Below, piece by piece: positions 33,980-43,287 of a stretch of 64,000 bases of DNA (the first letter of the stretch is position 1; each line of letters begins with the position of its first letter). This DNA is from an uncultured Alphaproteobacteria bacterium (GTDB lineage Bacteria; Pseudomonadota; Alphaproteobacteria; Sphingomonadales; Sphingomonadaceae): positions 1 through 64,000 of the forward strand of contig CAIZNH010000037.1 in NCBI GenBank assembly GCA_903934325.1. Direction: 5' to 3'. Position numbers and translations under genes: made by a program. The notes below the pieces were generated by a model, which searched no databases, was not told the origin of the DNA, and was given only the letters and a program-made list of their open reading frames with translations.

Positions 33980-34001
33980 CGGGGCCGCGGATGCGGCCCC
34001 G
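33980..34001 (+). terminator. GC-rich hairpin between metC and cobA
   Basis: A GGGGCCGC-GGAT-GCGGCCCC stem of 8 bp lies 95 bases after metC and about 80 before cobA. It could end or attenuate the sseA-metC transcript; no T tract follows. Confidence 0.45.
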
Positions 34002-34083
34002 CAAACAAAGGCGAAAGCTACGCTTCTGCCCTGCCAAACCATTCTCGCTGGCAGCTTGCCGCGCGCTCGCCCATCTGCCTGCC

Positions 34084-34842
34084 ATGCGAAAGACCGGCAC
34101 CATCTATCTCGTCGGCGCAGGGCCGGGTCCGGTGGACCTCCTCACCCTGCGCGCTGCCCGCCTGATCGAGCGGGCCGAAGTGATCGTCCATGACGGGCTG
34201 ATCGGCCCCGATATCCTCGGCCTTGCGCGCCCTGATGCGCGGCTGATCTCGGTCGCCAAACAGCGCGCCCGCCACACTCTGCCGCAAGACGGCATCAACG
34301 CGCTGCTGGTGCGCGAGGCGCTGGCGGGGCGCGATGTGGTGAGATTGAAGGGCGGCGATCCCTTCATCTTCGGGCGCGGCGGCGAGGAAGCCGAGGCTGC
34401 ACGCGCGGCTGGTGTGCCGGTGGAAGTCGTCCCCGGCATCTCGGCCGCCAATGGCGCAGCGGCGGCGGCGCAGATCGCGCTCACCCACCGCGACGCCTCC
34501 AGCATCGTCAGCTTCGTGGCGGGCCAGTGCAAGGGCCTGTCCGAACAGGACTGGTCGGGCCTTGCCGGCAAGGGCCGCACGCTGGTGATCTACATGGGCG
34601 TCTCCACCGCGGGCGCGATTGCCGAGAAGCTGATGGCCGATGGCCTTGCCCCCGACATGGCCATCGCCGTGATCGAGAACGCCGCGCGCCCCGAAATGCG
34701 GGTGCTGCGCGGGTTGCTCGCGGGGCTCCCCGATCTGGTCGAGGCGGAAGCCGTGCAGAGCCCCGCGCTCATCGTCATCGGCGAAGTGACCGCGCGGGAC
34801 GACATCACCGTAGCCGCGCTCGCGCAGGAGAGTGCAGAATGA
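34084..34842 (+). CDS. cobA: Uroporphyrinogen-III C-methyltransferase (siroheme route)
   Basis: 252 residues, single-domain SUMT: GTIYLVGAGPGPVDLLTLRA at 5-24, then RLKGGDPFIFGRGGEEAEA and VPGISAANGAA. It methylates uroporphyrinogen III at C2 and C7 with SAM, giving precorrin-2. Here the product is most likely used for the siroheme of the adjacent CysI, though cobalamin synthesis could use it as well. The start at 34084 matches the family N-terminus. Its stop overlaps the next gene (ATGA). Confidence 0.93.
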   Translation: MRKTGTIYLVGAGPGPVDLLTLRAARLIERAEVIVHDGLIGPDILGLARPDARLISVAKQRARHTLPQDGINALLVREALAGRDVVRLKGGDPFIFGRGGEEAEAARAAGVPVEVVPGISAANGAAAAAQIALTHRDASSIVSFVAGQCKGLSEQDWSGLAGKGRTLVIYMGVSTAGAIAEKLMADGLAPDMAIAVIENAARPEMRVLRGLLAGLPDLVEAEAVQSPALIVIGEVTARDDITVAALAQESAE

Positions 34843-35138
34843 AAATCCTCACCGGCAATGATCTGCGCAGCGGCGCGGTGACGTGGTGGACCGGCAAGGG
34901 CTGGTCGCTGTTCGTCGACGATGCGGTGGATGTGGGCGACGAGGCCGAGGTGATCCTCGCCCGCGAACAGGCCGCGCGCCGGGTCAATGTGCCCTATGCG
35001 ATCGAGGCGAGCATTGACGCCGCCGGGCATGTCCGCCCCGCACACATCAAGGACCGCGTGCGGGCATTGGGGCCGACCGTGCGCCGCGATCTTGCCGTGG
35101 GCATTGCCGACAAGACCGGCTGGGACTGGGTGATCTGA
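34839..35138 (+). CDS. DUF2849 protein of sulfite reductase operon
   Basis: 99 residues. It matches the small conserved DUF2849 family found between cobA and cysI in Alphaproteobacteria (KILTGNDLRSGAVTWWTGKG at the N-terminus). The function is not established. It overlaps cobA by 4 bases and cysI starts right after it, implying a part in sulfite reduction. Confidence 0.85.
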   Translation: MKILTGNDLRSGAVTWWTGKGWSLFVDDAVDVGDEAEVILAREQAARRVNVPYAIEASIDAAGHVRPAHIKDRVRALGPTVRRDLAVGIADKTGWDWVI

Positions 35139-35139
35139 T

Positions 35140-36810
35140 ATGTACCGTTACGATTCCTACGATCAGGCGATGGTCGATGCCCGCGTCGCAGAATTCCGCG
35201 ATCAGGCCCGCCGCCGTCTCGATGGCTCGCTGAGCGAGGACCAGTTCAAGCCGCTGCGGCTGATGAACGGGCTCTACCTGCAATTGCACGCCTATATGCT
35301 GCGCGTCGCGATCCCCTATGGCACGCTCGACAGCCGCCAGATGGCGATGCTCGCCGACATCGCGGAGAAGTATGACCGCGGCTATGGCCACTTCACCACC
35401 CGCCAGAACCTCCAGTACAACTGGATCAAGCTGGAGGATGCTGCCGACATCCTCGCCGATCTGGCGACGGTCGAGATGCACGCGATCCAGACCAGCGGAA
35501 ACTGCATCCGCAATATCTCGTCCGATCACTTCGCGGGCGCTTCCGCCGACGAGGTGGTCGATCCCCGCCCCTATGCCGAGCTGATGCGCCAGTGGTCGAG
35601 CTTCCATCCGGAGTTCACCTACCTGCCGCGCAAGTTCAAGATCGCGGTGATCGCCAGCGAGAAGGACCGCGCGGCGATGCGGCTGCACGATATCGGCGTG
35701 CGCTTTATCAAGCGTGACGGCGAATTGGGCGCGCAGTTCTATGCCGGTGGCGGGATGGGCCGCACGCCCATGATCGCGCCGCTGATCCGCGACTTCGTGC
35801 CGCTCGATCACTTCATCACCTATGCCGAGGCGTGCCTTAGGGTCTACAACCGCTACGGACGGCGCGACAACAAGTACAAGGCGCGCATCAAGATCCTCGT
35901 CCACGAGCTGGGCGCGGCGGAATACACCCGTCAGGTCGAAGAGGAGTTCGCCCACCTGCTGGGCGTCGGCGTCGAACCGCCGCGCGAGGAACTGGCGCGG
36001 ATTGCGGAATTCTTCTCCGACCCACCGTTCGTGTCGAGCGAAGTCGAGACACCCTTCGAGCAGCGCCTCTCGACTACGCTCGAGGCGAACGGCGGTCATG
36101 GCAGCGCGTTTGGCCAATGGGTCCGCCGCAACACCCATCGCCACAAGCATGATGCCTACGTCTCGGCGGTCATCAGCCTGAAGCCCGCTGGCGGCATTCC
36201 CGGCGATGCCACCGCCGAACAGATGCGCGTCGTGGCGCGGCTCGCGAAGGAATACTCCTTCGACGAACTGCGCGTGATGCACACGCAGAACCTGCTGCTG
36301 CCCCACGTCCGCATCGCCGATCTGCACGCAGTTTGGAGCGCGCTCGATGCGGCAGGGCTTGGCGCGCCCAACATGGACACGATCGAGGACATCATCGCCT
36401 GCCCGGGCCTTGATTACTGCAGCCTCGCCAATGCCCGTTCGATCCCGCTCGCCCAGCGCATTTCGGAGCGTTTCGCGCAGGCCGGCCGCACCGAAGTGGT
36501 CGGCGAGTTGAAGCTTAAGATCTCCGGCTGCATCAATGCCTGCGGTCACCACCATGCGGGCCACATCGGCATCCTTGGCGTCGACAAGAAGGGGGTGGAG
36601 AACTACCAGCTCTCGCTCGGCGGATCGGAGGCCGAGGACGTCAGCCTCGCCAAGATCACCGGCCCCGGCTTCGACGAGGACGGCGTGATCGCCGCAGTCG
36701 AGACAGTCACCGACGTCTATCTCGCCCAGCGCGCCGACGGCGAGCGCTTCCTCGATACCTATCGCCGCATCGGCATGGAGCCGTTCAAGGAGGCGCTTTA
36801 TGGGCAGTGA
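35140..36810 (+). CDS. cysI: Sulfite/nitrite reductase hemoprotein (assimilatory sulfite reductase)
   Basis: 556 residues. The siroheme/[4Fe-4S] ligands are visible: Cys421 and Cys427 in CPGLDYC, Cys464 and Cys468 in CINACGHH. Ferredoxin-like repeats carry HFTTRQNLQYNW and the corresponding second-half motif HTQNLLLPHV. It reduces sulfite to sulfide by six electrons. Cluster context (cobA, DUF934, cysH) supports sulfite rather than nitrite as substrate. Its end overlaps the DUF934 gene by 11 bases. Confidence 0.93.
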   Translation: MYRYDSYDQAMVDARVAEFRDQARRRLDGSLSEDQFKPLRLMNGLYLQLHAYMLRVAIPYGTLDSRQMAMLADIAEKYDRGYGHFTTRQNLQYNWIKLEDAADILADLATVEMHAIQTSGNCIRNISSDHFAGASADEVVDPRPYAELMRQWSSFHPEFTYLPRKFKIAVIASEKDRAAMRLHDIGVRFIKRDGELGAQFYAGGGMGRTPMIAPLIRDFVPLDHFITYAEACLRVYNRYGRRDNKYKARIKILVHELGAAEYTRQVEEEFAHLLGVGVEPPREELARIAEFFSDPPFVSSEVETPFEQRLSTTLEANGGHGSAFGQWVRRNTHRHKHDAYVSAVISLKPAGGIPGDATAEQMRVVARLAKEYSFDELRVMHTQNLLLPHVRIADLHAVWSALDAAGLGAPNMDTIEDIIACPGLDYCSLANARSIPLAQRISERFAQAGRTEVVGELKLKISGCINACGHHHAGHIGILGVDKKGVENYQLSLGGSEAEDVSLAKITGPGFDEDGVIAAVETVTDVYLAQRADGERFLDTYRRIGMEPFKEALYGQ

Positions 36811-37255
36811 TCTGGGCACCAGCCCCGATGAGGTACAGTTCCGCTTCCGCGATGACGAGCCGGTCGATCATGCCGCCGTCACGGTCGATTCCTGCTGCGA
36901 CCAGACCAACGCCACCGCCGTCCGGATCGAACCGGGCGATGATGCGCGCCTGCTGCTGCCCTTCCTTGACCGGCTCGCGCTGGTGGAGGTGAACTTTCCC
37001 GTGTTCGGCGACGGACGCGGCTATTCCGCCGCCCGGATCCTGCGCGAGGCAGGCTACACCGGCGAGCTGCGCGCGGTCGGCGATGTGCTCATCGACCAGC
37101 TCTCGCACATGCGCCGCTGCGGGTTTGACAGCTTCGCCCCCGACAAGCGGCTCGACGAGGCAGACGCGGCCCGCGCCTTTGCGACCTGGGAGAATGTCTA
37201 CCAGCACGCCGCCGATCGCAGGGCCACCATCGCGGACAAGCGCCATGAAGCCTGA
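36800..37255 (+). CDS. DUF934 protein linked to sulfite reduction
   Basis: 151 residues. It matches the DUF934 family that accompanies cysI and cysH in many Proteobacteria (PVFGDGRGYSAARILREAGY, then GELRAVGDVLIDQLSHMRRC). It is thought to assist electron supply or assembly of sulfite reductase; the mechanism is not established. It overlaps cysI by 11 bases and cysH by 11 bases. Confidence 0.88.
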   Translation: MGSDLGTSPDEVQFRFRDDEPVDHAAVTVDSCCDQTNATAVRIEPGDDARLLLPFLDRLALVEVNFPVFGDGRGYSAARILREAGYTGELRAVGDVLIDQLSHMRRCGFDSFAPDKRLDEADAARAFATWENVYQHAADRRATIADKRHEA

Positions 37256-38021
37256 GCTCTCGCTCTCCGGCAGCGATCGCACCCGCGACGCGCTCGACCT
37301 CGCCCCGCGCTTTACCGAGCATGATGCGGTGCGCCTCAACCGCATGTTCCGCGGCTCCTCGACGCAGGAGATGCTGGAGGCGGTGATCCGCGACAATCTC
37401 GCGGGGGATCTCGCGGTCGTCTCCAGCTTCGGCGCCGAGAGCGCGGTGCTGCTGCACCTCGTCCCCAGCGTCGATCCGGCGGTGCCGGTGCTGTTTCTCG
37501 ACACGGGCAAGCATTTTGCCGAAACGTTGGCCTATCGCGACGAACTGGTGGCGCGGCTGGGCCTCGATCTGGTGGTGCTGACCCCCGATCCGGTAGACCT
37601 TGCCAAGAAGGACGAGACCGGCCTTCGCTGGTCCTACGATCCCGATGGCTGTTGCGAGATCCGCAAGGTTCGCCCGCTGGAAAAGGCGCTCGCCGCCTAT
37701 GATGCGAGCTTCACCGGCAGGAAGTCTTTCCAGGCCGCGACCCGCGCCAATCTGCCGCGCTTTGAAGTGGACACCTCGGACGCGCAGGGGCGGCTCAAGA
37801 TCAATCCGCTGATCGATTGGGATGCGAGCCAGATCGAAGGATACTTCATCCAGCACGATCTGCCGCGCCATCCGCTGATCGCGCAGGGCTACCCCTCGAT
37901 CGGCTGCTCGCCCTGCACGAGCCAAGTGCTGCCTGGCGAAGACCCGCGCTCGGGCCGCTGGAAGGGTTGGGACAAGACCGAATGCGGCATCCACAAGCCG
38001 GGCGAGGAACCCTTCCTCTAA
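37245..38021 (+). CDS. cysH: Adenylylsulfate (APS) reductase, thioredoxin-dependent
   Basis: 258 residues. Cys136-Cys137 and the CxxC pair Cys221/Cys224 are the four ligands of the [4Fe-4S] cluster that marks APS reductases, and ECGIH provides the catalytic Cys247. It therefore probably reduces APS (rather than PAPS) to sulfite using thioredoxin. The ATG at 37245 lies inside the DUF934 gene end. It is the last gene of the sulfur cluster, convergent with an epimerase gene 4 bases away. Confidence 0.93.
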   Translation: MKPELSLSGSDRTRDALDLAPRFTEHDAVRLNRMFRGSSTQEMLEAVIRDNLAGDLAVVSSFGAESAVLLHLVPSVDPAVPVLFLDTGKHFAETLAYRDELVARLGLDLVVLTPDPVDLAKKDETGLRWSYDPDGCCEIRKVRPLEKALAAYDASFTGRKSFQAATRANLPRFEVDTSDAQGRLKINPLIDWDASQIEGYFIQHDLPRHPLIAQGYPSIGCSPCTSQVLPGEDPRSGRWKGWDKTECGIHKPGEEPFL

Positions 38022-38025
38022 CCCG

Positions 38026-38943
38026 TCAAAGCCACCCCTCGCGGCGGTACCATTCGGCGGTCGCTTTGAGGCCTTCGTCGCCCGCAATGCGTGGGCACCA
38101 GATGCCCGGCGGCGGGCGGTGGTGCGAGCGGGACACCCAGTTGGGGTGGCACATGTAGCCCACGCGGTCGGCGGTAAGCTTGGCCCGGTCGCCGCGCACA
38201 AAGCGGTCTCCTGCGGCCGCCGCGATCAGCAACCCGGCGGGGAGATGCGGCGCAAAGACTGCGCCCTTGCCGACCGCGCGGCCGATGGCCTGGGCGAGTT
38301 CCTTGTGGCTCCACCCGCCCTCGCGGCCATCGTCAGGCTCGTAGGTCTTCTTGCGCGTCGGCGCGGCATTGCTGGCCGCCAGCGTCACCAGCAACCGCGC
38401 CAGATCATCGGCGTGGATGATCGAACTCGCCCCGCCCGGCGGCAGGGGGACAAAGCCCCACTTCGCGGTGCGGAACATGTCGAGATAGTCGATATCGCGC
38501 GGCCCATAGACGCCGGGCGGGCGCACCGTGGTCCAGTCGAGCCCGCTCGCCTCCACCACCTGCTCGGCCCGCGCCTTGGACGCGCCATAGGCCGAAAGCT
38601 GGGGTTCGCGCGCCGAGAGCGAGGAGACAAACACCAGCCGCTTCACGCCCTGCGCGCGCATCGCCGCGATCACCGCGATGGTGCCGGTGACATTGGCGGT
38701 CTCGAATTCGGCAATATCGGGCGTGTTGGTGAGGCCTGCGACATGGATCATCGCGTCGGCACCCTCGCACAGGGCTTCGAGCGCTTCGGGCTTTGCAAGG
38801 TCGCCCGCGATCCATGTAACGCCGTCCTGCGCAGCTTGCGGCTTGCGGGTGAGCGCGCGCACCTCGTGGCCCTCGGCCAAGGCGGCCGCCAACACCGCAG
38901 AGCCGACGAATCCGGTAGCGCCGGTTATGGCGAGTGTGCTCAT
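38026..38943 (-). CDS. NAD-dependent epimerase/dehydratase-family protein
   Basis: 305 residues, extended short-chain dehydrogenase: ITGATGFVGSAV at 6-17 binds the nucleotide, FVSSLSA near 104 carries the serine, and YGASK near 119 gives Tyr and Lys. The substrate is unknown; relatives include NADH-ubiquinone-oxidoreductase-associated and sugar epimerases. The gene start overlaps the proB stop by 4 bases, so they are co-transcribed. Confidence 0.85.
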   Translation of the reverse strand: MSTLAITGATGFVGSAVLAAALAEGHEVRALTRKPQAAQDGVTWIAGDLAKPEALEALCEGADAMIHVAGLTNTPDIAEFETANVTGTIAVIAAMRAQGVKRLVFVSSLSAREPQLSAYGASKARAEQVVEASGLDWTTVRPPGVYGPRDIDYLDMFRTAKWGFVPLPPGGASSIIHADDLARLLVTLAASNAAPTRKKTYEPDDGREGGWSHKELAQAIGRAVGKGAVFAPHLPAGLLIAAAAGDRFVRGDRAKLTADRVGYMCHPNWVSRSHHRPPPGIWCPRIAGDEGLKATAEWYRREGWL

Positions 38944-40058
38944 AGCAGCACCATGTGATCGCGGTGGATCACGCAGGAGCGCGGGGCATAGCCCAATCGC
39001 GCCTCCTGATCCTCGGCCCGCCGGCCGGCGATCGTCTGCACTTCGGCGGCGTCATATTCGGCGAGGCCCTGCGCCAGCCGCTCGCCCTTGAGGCTGAGCA
39101 CGCTGACGAGATCGCCGCGCCGGAAGGTGCCCGACACGCCGACCACGCCCGCCGCCAGCAAGCTCGCACCGCTCTTCAAGGCTTCGGCGCAGCCCTTGTC
39201 GACACGCAGCTCGCCCGAAGGCGCCAGCCGCCCGCCGAGCCATGCCTTGCGCGCCGAGGCTGCGCTGACCGGCAGGAACAGCGTGCCCGTATCGCTCGCC
39301 AGCGCGCGGGCAATCGGGGCTTCGTGGGTGCCGTTGAGGATGGCGAGCGCAATGCCGGCCCGCGTCGCAATCTGGGCGGCCTGAAGCTTCGACACCATCC
39401 CGCCCGAGCCGAGGCCCGAGGACGAGGCCCCGCTCGCCATCGCCATGACTTCAGGCGTCACCGCATCGACCACCGGCACCAGCGCCGCACCGTCTTCGCG
39501 CGGATCGCAGGTGTAGAGCCCGTCGATATCCGAGAGCAGCAGCACCAGATCGGCATTCGCCGCCTGCGCCACCCGCGCGGCGAGGCGATCATTGTCACCG
39601 AAACGGATTTCCTCGGTGGCAACCGAATCGTTCTCGTTGATCACGGGGATCACGCCCGCTTCCAGCAGCCGGTCAAGCGTCGCGGCGGCGTTGAGGTAGC
39701 GGCGGCGGTCTTCAAGATCGCCCAGCGTCAGCAGCATCTGCGCGGCGGCAATGCCCTCCCCGCCAAGCGCGCGGCTCCACAGATCGGCCAGCGCAATCTG
39801 GCCCACGGCAGCGGCCGCCTGCGCATCGGCGAGGCTCCCGCGCCCGCCCTTGGGCAGGCTGAGGCGCGCCGCACCCAGCGCAATCGCGCCCGAACTAACC
39901 ACGATCACCTGCGCGCCCGCATTGCGGAGAGCGGCGAGATCTCCCGCCATGCGCGCCAGCCATTCGGTGCGCGGGCGCCCGCCGCCGACCAGCAGGGCCG
40001 AGCCGATCTTGACCACGATCCGCCGTGCGGTGGTGATATCGGACAGCTGGCTCAGCAT
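38940..40058 (-). CDS. proB: Glutamate 5-kinase
   Basis: 372 residues: an amino-acid kinase domain (VVKIGSALL, VSSGAIALGA, PVINENDSV, FGDNDRLAARVA, LLSDIDGLYT) and a C-terminal PUA domain from about residue 270. It phosphorylates glutamate in the first step of proline synthesis. The window also carries proC at 46 kb but not proA. It starts 9 bases after obgE. Confidence 0.95.
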   Translation of the reverse strand: MLSQLSDITTARRIVVKIGSALLVGGGRPRTEWLARMAGDLAALRNAGAQVIVVSSGAIALGAARLSLPKGGRGSLADAQAAAAVGQIALADLWSRALGGEGIAAAQMLLTLGDLEDRRRYLNAAATLDRLLEAGVIPVINENDSVATEEIRFGDNDRLAARVAQAANADLVLLLSDIDGLYTCDPREDGAALVPVVDAVTPEVMAMASGASSSGLGSGGMVSKLQAAQIATRAGIALAILNGTHEAPIARALASDTGTLFLPVSAASARKAWLGGRLAPSGELRVDKGCAEALKSGASLLAAGVVGVSGTFRRGDLVSVLSLKGERLAQGLAEYDAAEVQTIAGRRAEDQEARLGYAPRSCVIHRDHMVLL

Positions 40059-40067
40059 TGCGTCAGG

Positions 40068-41132
40068 TCAGAGCGGCGACCACTCGGGCGCGTCGTCATC
40101 GTCTTCGATCTCGACGGCCTTGGTCTCGGTCGCGGTGCGATCCGGCAGGAAGCTGAGCACGGCGTCCAGCAATTCAGGAATGCCCGCACCCGTCGCGCCG
40201 GAGACGGCAAAGACCTTGTCCGCGCCCGCTTCCAGCAGCTCTTCGCGATAGGCCTCGACCAGTTCGGCATCGGCCAGATCGAGCTTGTTGAGCACCACCA
40301 GCCGCGCCTTGTCGTCAAGGCCCGCACCGTAGGCCGCCAGCTCGTCCTCGACGATGCGCATGGCTTCGGCAGGGTCGGCATCATCGGTGCCGGTGATGTC
40401 GATCAGGTGGATCAGCACCCGGCAGCGCTCGATATGGCCGAGGAACCGGTCACCGATACCCACGCCTTCCGCCGCCCCTTCGATCAGGCCCGGAATGTCG
40501 GCCAGCACGAATTCGCGGCCCTTGTGGCGCACCACGCCCAGCTTCGGCACGAGCGTGGTGAAGGCATAATCGCCGACCTTGGCCTGCGCGTTGGAGACCG
40601 CGTTGATGAAGGTCGATTTGCCGGCGTTCGGGAGCCCCACCAAACCGACATCGGCGAGCAGCTTCAGCCGCAGCCACACCCACGCCTCCTGCCCGGGGAT
40701 GCCCGGCTGGTGCTGGCGCGGGGCGCGGTTGGTGGAGGTTTTGTACGACGCGTTGCCGCGTCCGCCCATCCCGCCTTCGAGGAAGGTGATCCGCTGGCCG
40801 ACCTGCGTGAAGTCGGCGAGCACCTCTTCCTTGTCCTCGGAGAGGATCTGCGTGCCGACCGGCACCTTGATGACGAGCGGCTTGGCACTGGCGCCAGTGC
40901 GGTCCTTGCCCATCCCGTGGCCGCCGCGCGCGGCCTTGAAGTGCTGCGAATAGCGGAAGTCGATCAGCGTGTTGAGGCCGGCGACGGCTTCGAACACGAT
41001 GTCGCCGCCATTGCCGCCGTTGCCGCCGTCAGGGCCGCCATATTCGACGTACATCTCGCGCCGGAACGAGACGGCCCCGGGGCCGCCGCCGCCGGACTTC
41101 ACATAAATCTTGGCTTGATCGAGGAAATGCAT
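40068..41132 (-). CDS. obgE: GTPase Obg/CgtA
   Basis: 354 residues. The glycine-rich Obg fold occupies about 1-158 (KIYVKSGGGGPGAVSFRRE). The G domain has GLPNAGKST, a DIPGLIEGA switch II and NKLD. It is an essential ribosome-linked GTPase that affects 50S assembly, growth control and stress response. The short C-terminal tail is acidic (EIEDDDDAPEW). It is the first gene of the obgE-proB-epimerase set. Confidence 0.96.
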   Translation of the reverse strand: MHFLDQAKIYVKSGGGGPGAVSFRREMYVEYGGPDGGNGGNGGDIVFEAVAGLNTLIDFRYSQHFKAARGGHGMGKDRTGASAKPLVIKVPVGTQILSEDKEEVLADFTQVGQRITFLEGGMGGRGNASYKTSTNRAPRQHQPGIPGQEAWVWLRLKLLADVGLVGLPNAGKSTFINAVSNAQAKVGDYAFTTLVPKLGVVRHKGREFVLADIPGLIEGAAEGVGIGDRFLGHIERCRVLIHLIDITGTDDADPAEAMRIVEDELAAYGAGLDDKARLVVLNKLDLADAELVEAYREELLEAGADKVFAVSGATGAGIPELLDAVLSFLPDRTATETKAVEIEDDDDAPEWSPL

Positions 41133-41162
41133 GGGCGCCCCTTATGCATTTTCTGCTGCAAA

Positions 41163-41198
41163 TGCGAGGGGAATGGCACAGCAGCCTTTCCCCTCGCA
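41163..41198 (-). terminator. Terminator hairpin after btuB-like gene
   Basis: A perfect 11-bp stem (TGCGAGGGGAA/TTCCCCTCGCA) with a 14-base loop sits shortly after the receptor stop. A short TTT follows on the minus strand. Confidence 0.65.
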
Positions 41199-41214
41199 CG
41201 CGGAAGCGGTGTTT

Positions 41215-43158
41215 TCAGAACCTCGCCTCAACCCCCAAGACCGCCGAACGCCCCGGCGAGACGAAGCTGAACACCTGCTCGTAGGTCTCGCCCAGCAGGT
41301 TATCGACGCGGGCAAAGACATCGAGGCTGTCATTGAGCTTCGCCCGCGCATTGAGGTTCACCAGCGTGTAGTCATCGAGGCTCACCCGCACCGGCACGAA
41401 GCTCGGATCGGTGAAGGCCACGTCGCTTGCCTGCCCGTTGTGCCGCACCACCAGCGTGGCCGAGGCGGCATCATCCGGCGCGGTCCATGTCAGCGCCGCG
41501 CTGGCGATATGGCGCGGGCGGCGCACCTCGCGCACGCCGTTCTCCTCGGCATCGAGATAGCTGTAAGCCGCATCGAGGCTCCACTGATCGGCAATCCGGG
41601 CATTGAGCGACACTTCCACCCCGCGCTGCTGGCTGGTGGTGGTGCGGTTGGCCGGGGTGGCGATGAAGGTCGGCGGCGGGAAGGTGGTGAAGATCTCGCC
41701 TTCCAGCTCGCTGTCGAAGTAAGTGACCGCCACGCTGGCATTGTCGCCAAGCTGCTGGTCGAGGCCCGCTTCCCAACCCGTGGACTTTTCGGGGCGCAGC
41801 GCGGCATTGCCGATGAAGCGCCCGTCGACGAAGCCGTAAAGCTCGAAGAAGCCGGGGTTCTTGACCCCGCTGCCCGCGGCGGCGCGGATGCGGGTGGTGT
41901 CGGTCAGACGATAGCCCGCGCCCACGCGGAAGGTCGTGGCATCGCGGAACAGATCGTTGATGTCATGGCGCAGCGCCGCGCTGAAATCGAACGCCTCCCC
42001 CGTATAGCGATATTCGCCAACGAAGCCGACCGTCTCGATTTCGCGGCGACCATTGAAGGCAAAGCCGCCCGGCGTGGTGTTGCGGAAGCCTTCGACCTCG
42101 TAGTCGGCGGCGAAGGTGACGTTATGCGCCTCCGCGATCTTGAAGGCGCTGACATAGGAGGCCTTGAAGCGATCGCCCTTGCTCGAATTGGAGCGCCCGA
42201 AGGGGCCGAAGGTGTCGCGGGTGATATCGGCCACCTGTGCCGAGATATCATGGGTCCAGCGCCCCTCCAGCGCCTCGGCCCGTGCGCCGACGAGGGCATA
42301 GATCGCCTCGTTGGTGAAGCGGGTGCCGGGGCTGTCGATGACGAAGCCGAAGGTCGGGTTGGCCGCGTTGAAGTCGCTGTCGTTGAACAGCCCCTCGGTA
42401 CGGATGAAACGGGCCGCGGCGCGCAGGGCGAAGCCTTCGGCCACATCCACGCTGGCCTTGCCCGAGAGGGTGTAGCTGTCGCGCCCGATATCGCGCACGC
42501 CATTGCGGGCGTTGGGCTGACCATCGGTGCTGAGGACCACGGCGGAAATGCCTGCATCCCAGCCATTGCCGTAAGCGCCGTAGCGCGCCGCGCCGTTCAC
42601 AGTCCCTTGCGTGCCGCCTTCGAGCCTTGCAGCGAAGCCCGGCACAGCGCGCCCGCTGGCACTTTCATAGGCCACGACCCCGCCGATCGCATCGGGGCCA
42701 TAGAGCGCGGATTGCGCACCCCGCAGCACTTCGACGCGCGCGCCGACCTCGGCGGCCAGCGTGCCGATATCGAACTCGCCGGCGAAGGGATCGGACACCT
42801 CGATCCCGTCAACCAGCACGAGGACGTGGTTTGCCTCCGAACCGCGCAGGCGGATCTGGGTCTGGCCCGCAACGCCCGCCACAGCCACGCCCGGCACATC
42901 GCGCAGCACATCGGCAATGTCGCGGGTCTGGCGCGCTTCGAGCTGGCTGGTCGTGATGACCGTTACCGAACCGGTAAAGCTATCGCGTTCGAGCGATCCG
43001 TCACGGCTGGCGGAAACGAGGATTTCCGGTGGCAGGCGAAAATCGGCGATGACAATCTTTTCGCCATCGTCCTGCGCGTTCGTATCCTGCGCGCTTGCAG
43101 GCACGCCCCACACCAGCGCCGCCCCAGCGACGCTGCACAAAAATGCAAAATTTCTCAC
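41215..43158 (-). CDS. btuB: TonB-dependent receptor, probable vitamin B12 transporter
   Basis: 647 residues. A signal peptide (ending PASAQ near residue 24), a TonB-box-like EILVSA, a plug with LRDVPGVAVA, RVEVLRGAQSALYGPDAIGG, and a 22-strand-type barrel ending in aromatic ARF. The size and motifs fit the BtuB group, and a cobalamin riboswitch precedes the gene, strongly suggesting cobalamin or a corrinoid as ligand. The start is GTG at 43158 with GGGAGGA 5 bases upstream. Confidence 0.9.
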   Translation of the reverse strand: MRNFAFLCSVAGAALVWGVPASAQDTNAQDDGEKIVIADFRLPPEILVSASRDGSLERDSFTGSVTVITTSQLEARQTRDIADVLRDVPGVAVAGVAGQTQIRLRGSEANHVLVLVDGIEVSDPFAGEFDIGTLAAEVGARVEVLRGAQSALYGPDAIGGVVAYESASGRAVPGFAARLEGGTQGTVNGAARYGAYGNGWDAGISAVVLSTDGQPNARNGVRDIGRDSYTLSGKASVDVAEGFALRAAARFIRTEGLFNDSDFNAANPTFGFVIDSPGTRFTNEAIYALVGARAEALEGRWTHDISAQVADITRDTFGPFGRSNSSKGDRFKASYVSAFKIAEAHNVTFAADYEVEGFRNTTPGGFAFNGRREIETVGFVGEYRYTGEAFDFSAALRHDINDLFRDATTFRVGAGYRLTDTTRIRAAAGSGVKNPGFFELYGFVDGRFIGNAALRPEKSTGWEAGLDQQLGDNASVAVTYFDSELEGEIFTTFPPPTFIATPANRTTTSQQRGVEVSLNARIADQWSLDAAYSYLDAEENGVREVRRPRHIASAALTWTAPDDAASATLVVRHNGQASDVAFTDPSFVPVRVSLDDYTLVNLNARAKLNDSLDVFARVDNLLGETYEQVFSFVSPGRSAVLGVEARF

Positions 43159-43287
43159 GGATTCCTCCCGTCATCAGCAACATGGGGGCCGCGAGGGGAT
43201 CCCATCCCTCACAGCCCGGTGATGTCGCTCACAACGAAAGTCAGTTTCCGCGCCTGGCCAACCCCTGAACCAAGCAAAGAGCGACAC

